Shown: piece by piece, positions 61,222 through 64,000 of the stretch
Position numbering within the stretch: the stretch's first letter is position 1
How the letters are laid out: each line of letters starts with the position of its first letter
Notes under the pieces: generated by a model
What the model was told of the DNA's origin: nothing
What the model saw: only the letters and a program-made list of their open reading frames with translations
The model's database searches: none
Position numbers and translations under genes: made by a program
NCBI RefSeq assembly: GCF_900198835.1
Contig: NZ_LT900021.1
Location: 2,091,761-2,155,760, forward strand
Length of the DNA stretch: 64,000 nt
From: Thermococcus henrietii
Lineage (GTDB): Archaea; Methanobacteriota_B; Thermococci; Thermococcales; Thermococcaceae
Reading direction: 5' to 3'

Positions 61222-61518
61222 TTATTTCGCCCACTCATCAGCAAGATGCTTTATCTCTTCGCGAACCCTGGCCCGGTCGGCCTTGTCAACGACGAGAAAA
61301 ACCTCTTGAACGCTCCCATCGCTCTTGGCGACGAGCTTAAGGCCGGTCTGCGTTTCCCGCGTCACCTTAATCTCAAATCCCCGGGAATCGCTTGCGTAAA
61401 TCCTGCCCGGGATTACCTTCTTGACGCCGGGAATCGAGGCTATCTCCTCGAGAGGTTTCTCAAGGCCCTTGAGGAAGTGGTGCTCCCTCTTGACGCCTTT
61501 GCGGAAGTACTTGGGCAT
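61222..61518 (-). CDS. DUF2103 family protein
   Basis: A 98-residue protein starting MPKYFRKGVKREHHFLKGLEK, matching the DUF2103 family, described as a predicted metal-binding protein. The N-terminal basic stretch with adjacent histidines (KREHHFL) is the likely metal or RNA site, and the rest is a small alpha/beta fold with GVKKVIPGRIY. Function unknown. It follows arcS on the same strand by 30 bases, so a link with tRNA or RNA metabolism is possible by position only. Confidence 0.82.
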   Translation of the reverse strand: MPKYFRKGVKREHHFLKGLEKPLEEIASIPGVKKVIPGRIYASDSRGFEIKVTRETQTGLKLVAKSDGSVQEVFLVVDKADRARVREEIKHLADEWAK

Positions 61519-61548
61519 GAGAAAAGGTAGGGGAGGAACTTTAAAATT

Positions 61549-63255
61549 TTAAGCCCGCTTCCTCACCTTGACGGCGACGCCCTTCTTTGCCCTAATCATT
61601 TCCTCTCCCGCGAGAACGGCCTTGCCGACGCCGACTACCTTCTCGTCCCTCACGACACCAACTATGTCGTCAGGACGAATCCTCTCGTCGGCCTCGTTCA
61701 CGCCGACCGCGAAGACGTCGCCGCGCAGGTCGAAGTCAATCTTCACCCAGTAAGCTTTGAGCGAGTCGTAAATCCTCTGCATTCCGAAGGGCGTGACGCT
61801 TATGACGCCATCCCTGAAGGTTCCCGTCTGCTGGTTTTCAACGAAGAGGCGGAGCATCTTTGAGCCCTTGACGTGGCCGTTATCGGGAAGGACGGCCTCT
61901 CCTGCTCCAGCGCCAAAGTAGAAGTCGAAGACCTTCCTTATGTTCTCGAAGTAGCGGTAGGTTCTGTCCTCCTTCGTCCCCTCAAGGTGGAACTCCCTCA
62001 GAGTCTCGGTGAGAGAGTTCAGGCTTTCCTTGCTCGTCGTTCCGTTCTCAACGCGGGTGAAGATTATCTCCCTGCCCGAGAGCTCACTTGCGAGCCTCGC
62101 TATCTCGACGTAGGCCTCGTCGAGGTGCGCTACTATCGGAACGTCCTTCGGGTACTTCTCGAGGGTCTTCGCGAGTAGCTCTGCCGCAGGTTTGATTTCC
62201 TCCTCGCTCCAGTGGCCGGTGACGACTATGTCGTACTTCGCCAGCCACTCCCACTCCCTCGGAACGACACCGAAGGGGGAAGTGAGGATTAGCTCATGAA
62301 CCCTGGCCGTTCCGGAGCCTAAAGCTTCCTTCACGGCGCGCCTGTAGAGGGTGTGCGAGCGGGAGAAGGAGTAGGGCTTCTTGGCCGAACAGGGGAAGAG
62401 GAGGACCAGCTCGGTGTTCTTTGGAGGGGTGAAGCGCTCGAGGACGCGAGAGTGCCAGCGCTTAACTTCAGGCCTCCTGATGGAGGCGTCGCTGATGAAG
62501 TAGACCGTCTCCTTCTGAATCGGCGTGTACTTCTCGAGGTAATCGGCGTGCTCCAAATCCGCTATGCGGAGAATTCCCGCGTGGTACTGGGTGTAGAACA
62601 GGTTCTCCACGAGGTAACGGAGCTTACCGGTTTCGAGGGCCTTCCTCACGAGAAGGATAGTTTCTCTCGCGAAGTCGAGGGAGTTGGGTTCTTTGCCCCA
62701 GAGGAACGGGCTGTACTGGGTGAAGCCCTTGCCCTCGAAGTCGTAGAGCTTGAGCGAGCGCGTGTCGAAGGCATCGACGCCGAGATAAACGGCGAGTGGG
62801 TAGAAGAACGGCTCCAAATCCGCTATAATCATGACGTTGGGGAACCTCTCACGGAGGGCGCGGAGGATTTTAACGAAGTAGCGGTACTCCTTGACGAGGA
62901 TTTTGGAGTTGCCGAGGTAGACGGCATCGAAGTTGTAGCGCTCGATTATCTTGAAGAACTTCTCGAGGTACTCGGTTCTCCTCAGGGCTGGCAAATAGAA
63001 GGCGTTGAAGCCGTCATAGTTAACGCTCCACAGCCTTCCAAGAGCCTTCTCAATGACTTCCGCCGGTGTGTAGAAGCCGAGCGGGATTGAAGGAGCTAAG
63101 TTGAAGTCGTAGTCGCCGGGCTCGCTGGGGTGGAAGAAGGAGTTGAAGGGGGAGAGCGTGAAGTCTACCCCTGCCAAGGCGGGGGTCCTGAAGGAGTAGT
63201 CTCCTAAGCGAACTAACCCCAACCTTCCAGGCCCTTCGTGTTTGATGACTTCCAT
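61549..63255 (-). CDS. arcS: Archaeosine synthase ArcS (TGT homolog with PUA domain)
   Basis: A 568-residue enzyme of archaeosine formation at tRNA position 15. The N-terminal domain is a TGT-like barrel (FNSFFHPSEPGDYDFNLAPS). The middle has FPCSAKKPYSFSRSH, the signature of ArcS, which adds lysine to preQ0-modified tRNA or completes the amidino group with partners. The C-terminus is a PUA domain (VGVNEADERIRPDDIVGVV). The start at 63255 (MEVIKHEGPG) is chosen over a codon nine bases upstream. It starts five bases after the stop of the coiled-coil gene, suggesting co-transcription. Confidence 0.93.
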   Translation of the reverse strand: MEVIKHEGPGRLGLVRLGDYSFRTPALAGVDFTLSPFNSFFHPSEPGDYDFNLAPSIPLGFYTPAEVIEKALGRLWSVNYDGFNAFYLPALRRTEYLEKFFKIIERYNFDAVYLGNSKILVKEYRYFVKILRALRERFPNVMIIADLEPFFYPLAVYLGVDAFDTRSLKLYDFEGKGFTQYSPFLWGKEPNSLDFARETILLVRKALETGKLRYLVENLFYTQYHAGILRIADLEHADYLEKYTPIQKETVYFISDASIRRPEVKRWHSRVLERFTPPKNTELVLLFPCSAKKPYSFSRSHTLYRRAVKEALGSGTARVHELILTSPFGVVPREWEWLAKYDIVVTGHWSEEEIKPAAELLAKTLEKYPKDVPIVAHLDEAYVEIARLASELSGREIIFTRVENGTTSKESLNSLTETLREFHLEGTKEDRTYRYFENIRKVFDFYFGAGAGEAVLPDNGHVKGSKMLRLFVENQQTGTFRDGVISVTPFGMQRIYDSLKAYWVKIDFDLRGDVFAVGVNEADERIRPDDIVGVVRDEKVVGVGKAVLAGEEMIRAKKGVAVKVRKRA

Positions 63256-63260
63256 GGGCA

Positions 63261-64000
63261 TCACACGAGGTTGTAGCGCTGGAGGAGCAGCAGCTCGTCG
63301 AGGGTGAGCTTCTCACCGCGCTTGAACTTCTCAAGGGCCTCAACTGCCCTCTCGAAGCTGGCGTCCTTCTTGGCGCGCATTCTCGCGACGAGCCTGTAAG
63401 CTATGAGCTCCTTGTGCTTCTCGTCGTACTCGCGAATCTTCCTCTCGATTTCCCTGAGCTCCCTTCTGACTTCCCTGACCTTCTCGCGGAGCTCGACGAC
63501 CTTGGCGTGGTACTCGTCGGCCTCCTTCTTGACCTCGTCGGCCTTGTTGAAGGCCTGAATCATCTGCTCGTGGTACTGCTGGCTCTGGTTGGCGAGCTTC
63601 TGTATCTCAAGGCTTATGGCCTTCCTGGCCTTCTTGAGCTGGTCAACCTTCTTCCTCGTCTCGACGAGCTTCTTGTGGAACCTGTCGGCCTGCTGGATTA
63701 TCTCAAGCTCGGTCGCGAGAACCTGTATCTGGTCGACTATCTGCTTCTCCCTCTCAGGGGTGATGTTCGGGTTGGTCTGGAGCTCCCACTCGAGCTTCTC
63801 TATCCTCTCCTGTATCTTCTCGGGGCTCATCTTGAGCCTTCTGAGCTGGTTGTACTCGTCCCTCTTCGTCCTGTACTCCAGGATTTCCTGGTAGAGGAGG
63901 TCGAGCTTGGCGTTGATTTCCTCCCTGTTCTTCTTGAGCTCCTTTATCTTCTGGTTTATCTCGTCCCTCTTCGCCTTGTACTCCCTGCCCTTCTGCCTCA
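63261..64000 (-). CDS. Coiled-coil protein (COG1340-like), partial
   Basis: The C-terminal about 245 residues of a long coiled-coil protein; the frame stays open to the right edge, so the start is outside the window. The chain is almost entirely heptad-like charged helix (repeated K, E, R and Q; for example EYKAKRDEINQKIKEL and LEEIIQQADRFHKKL-like stretches) with a short end LDELLLLQRYNLV. It matches the archaeal COG1340 type, whose role is unknown. No ATPase head is visible in this part, which argues against an SMC protein. It is upstream of arcS on the same strand. Confidence 0.85.
   Translation of the reverse strand, partial: RQKGREYKAKRDEINQKIKELKKNREEINAKLDLLYQEILEYRTKRDEYNQLRRLKMSPEKIQERIEKLEWELQTNPNITPEREKQIVDQIQVLATELEIIQQADRFHKKLVETRKKVDQLKKARKAISLEIQKLANQSQQYHEQMIQAFNKADEVKKEADEYHAKVVELREKVREVRRELREIERKIREYDEKHKELIAYRLVARMRAKKDASFERAVEALEKFKRGEKLTLDELLLLQRYNLV

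Overview
The window is GC-rich, densely packed archaeal DNA, and it reads as the chromosome of a hyperthermophilic Thermococcus (order Thermococcales). Supporting genes are a type III RuBisCO, Hel308 with an intein, a tungsten aldehyde:ferredoxin oxidoreductase family enzyme, a sulfide dehydrogenase/NfnAB-type flavoprotein pair, the cyclic 2,3-diphosphoglycerate pathway, pyruvoyl arginine decarboxylase, archaeosine synthase, SRP19 and ribosomal protein S17e. tRNA genes encode their 3' CCA, and many genes start right behind a TATA box (leaderless) or a GGTG-type ribosome binding site. I cannot name the species.

Layout. 1-9.8 kb: the end of rbcL, then tdk, thrC, an ArsR-type regulator, S17e, glycerate kinase, and a dolichol-kinase-like gene split by a small IS200/IS605-type element that lacks transposase genes. 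A radical SAM gene and several small genes follow. 9.8-10.8 kb: a long structured non-coding repeat that ends exactly at a tRNA-Leu gene. 10.9-13.9 kb: an operon of two DUF2178 membrane proteins, an XRE regulator and a NatAB-type ABC exporter, headed by two tandem palindromes. 13.9-15.1 kb: a CRISPR array (12 repeats) with its leader but no cas genes. 15.2-20.4 kb: UPF0201, a ZIP transporter, UPF0200 and Hel308 with an intein. 21-27.5 kb: a complete dipeptide/oligopeptide ABC operon whose binding protein looks circularly permuted. 27.7-36.6 kb: an Lrp-type domain, SRP19, TrmI, SudBA, an MNT/HEPN pair, a palindrome-headed ATPase, GcvH and an antiporter.

36.6-49.5 kb: polyamine genes (arginine decarboxylase and aminopropyltransferase), a creatininase-family gene with two unknown partners, a tiny C2H2 zinc-finger protein, a probable C/D box sRNA, a membrane-anchored HTH protein, a glutamine amidotransferase, a tandem metallophosphoesterase, and the two-gene cyclic diphosphoglycerate module. 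49.5-57.5 kb: a DUF1931 protein, an MBL protein, two more palindrome-headed ATPases, a lone Cas4-like nuclease, Taw2, and the tungsten oxidoreductase with a tiny cysteine protein. 57.7-58.5 kb: a second copy of the structured repeat, again ending at a tRNA gene (tRNA-Gly). 58.5-64 kb: methyltransferases, a DUF2079 protein, DUF2103, ArcS and a coiled-coil protein cut by the window end.

The most unusual items are: the two tRNA-abutting structured repeats; the transposase-less IS605-type element inside a gene; the permuted peptide-binding protein; and three ATPase genes that each carry inverted repeats, different in sequence, between TATA box and start codon. All identifications come from reading the sequence; no database search was run.
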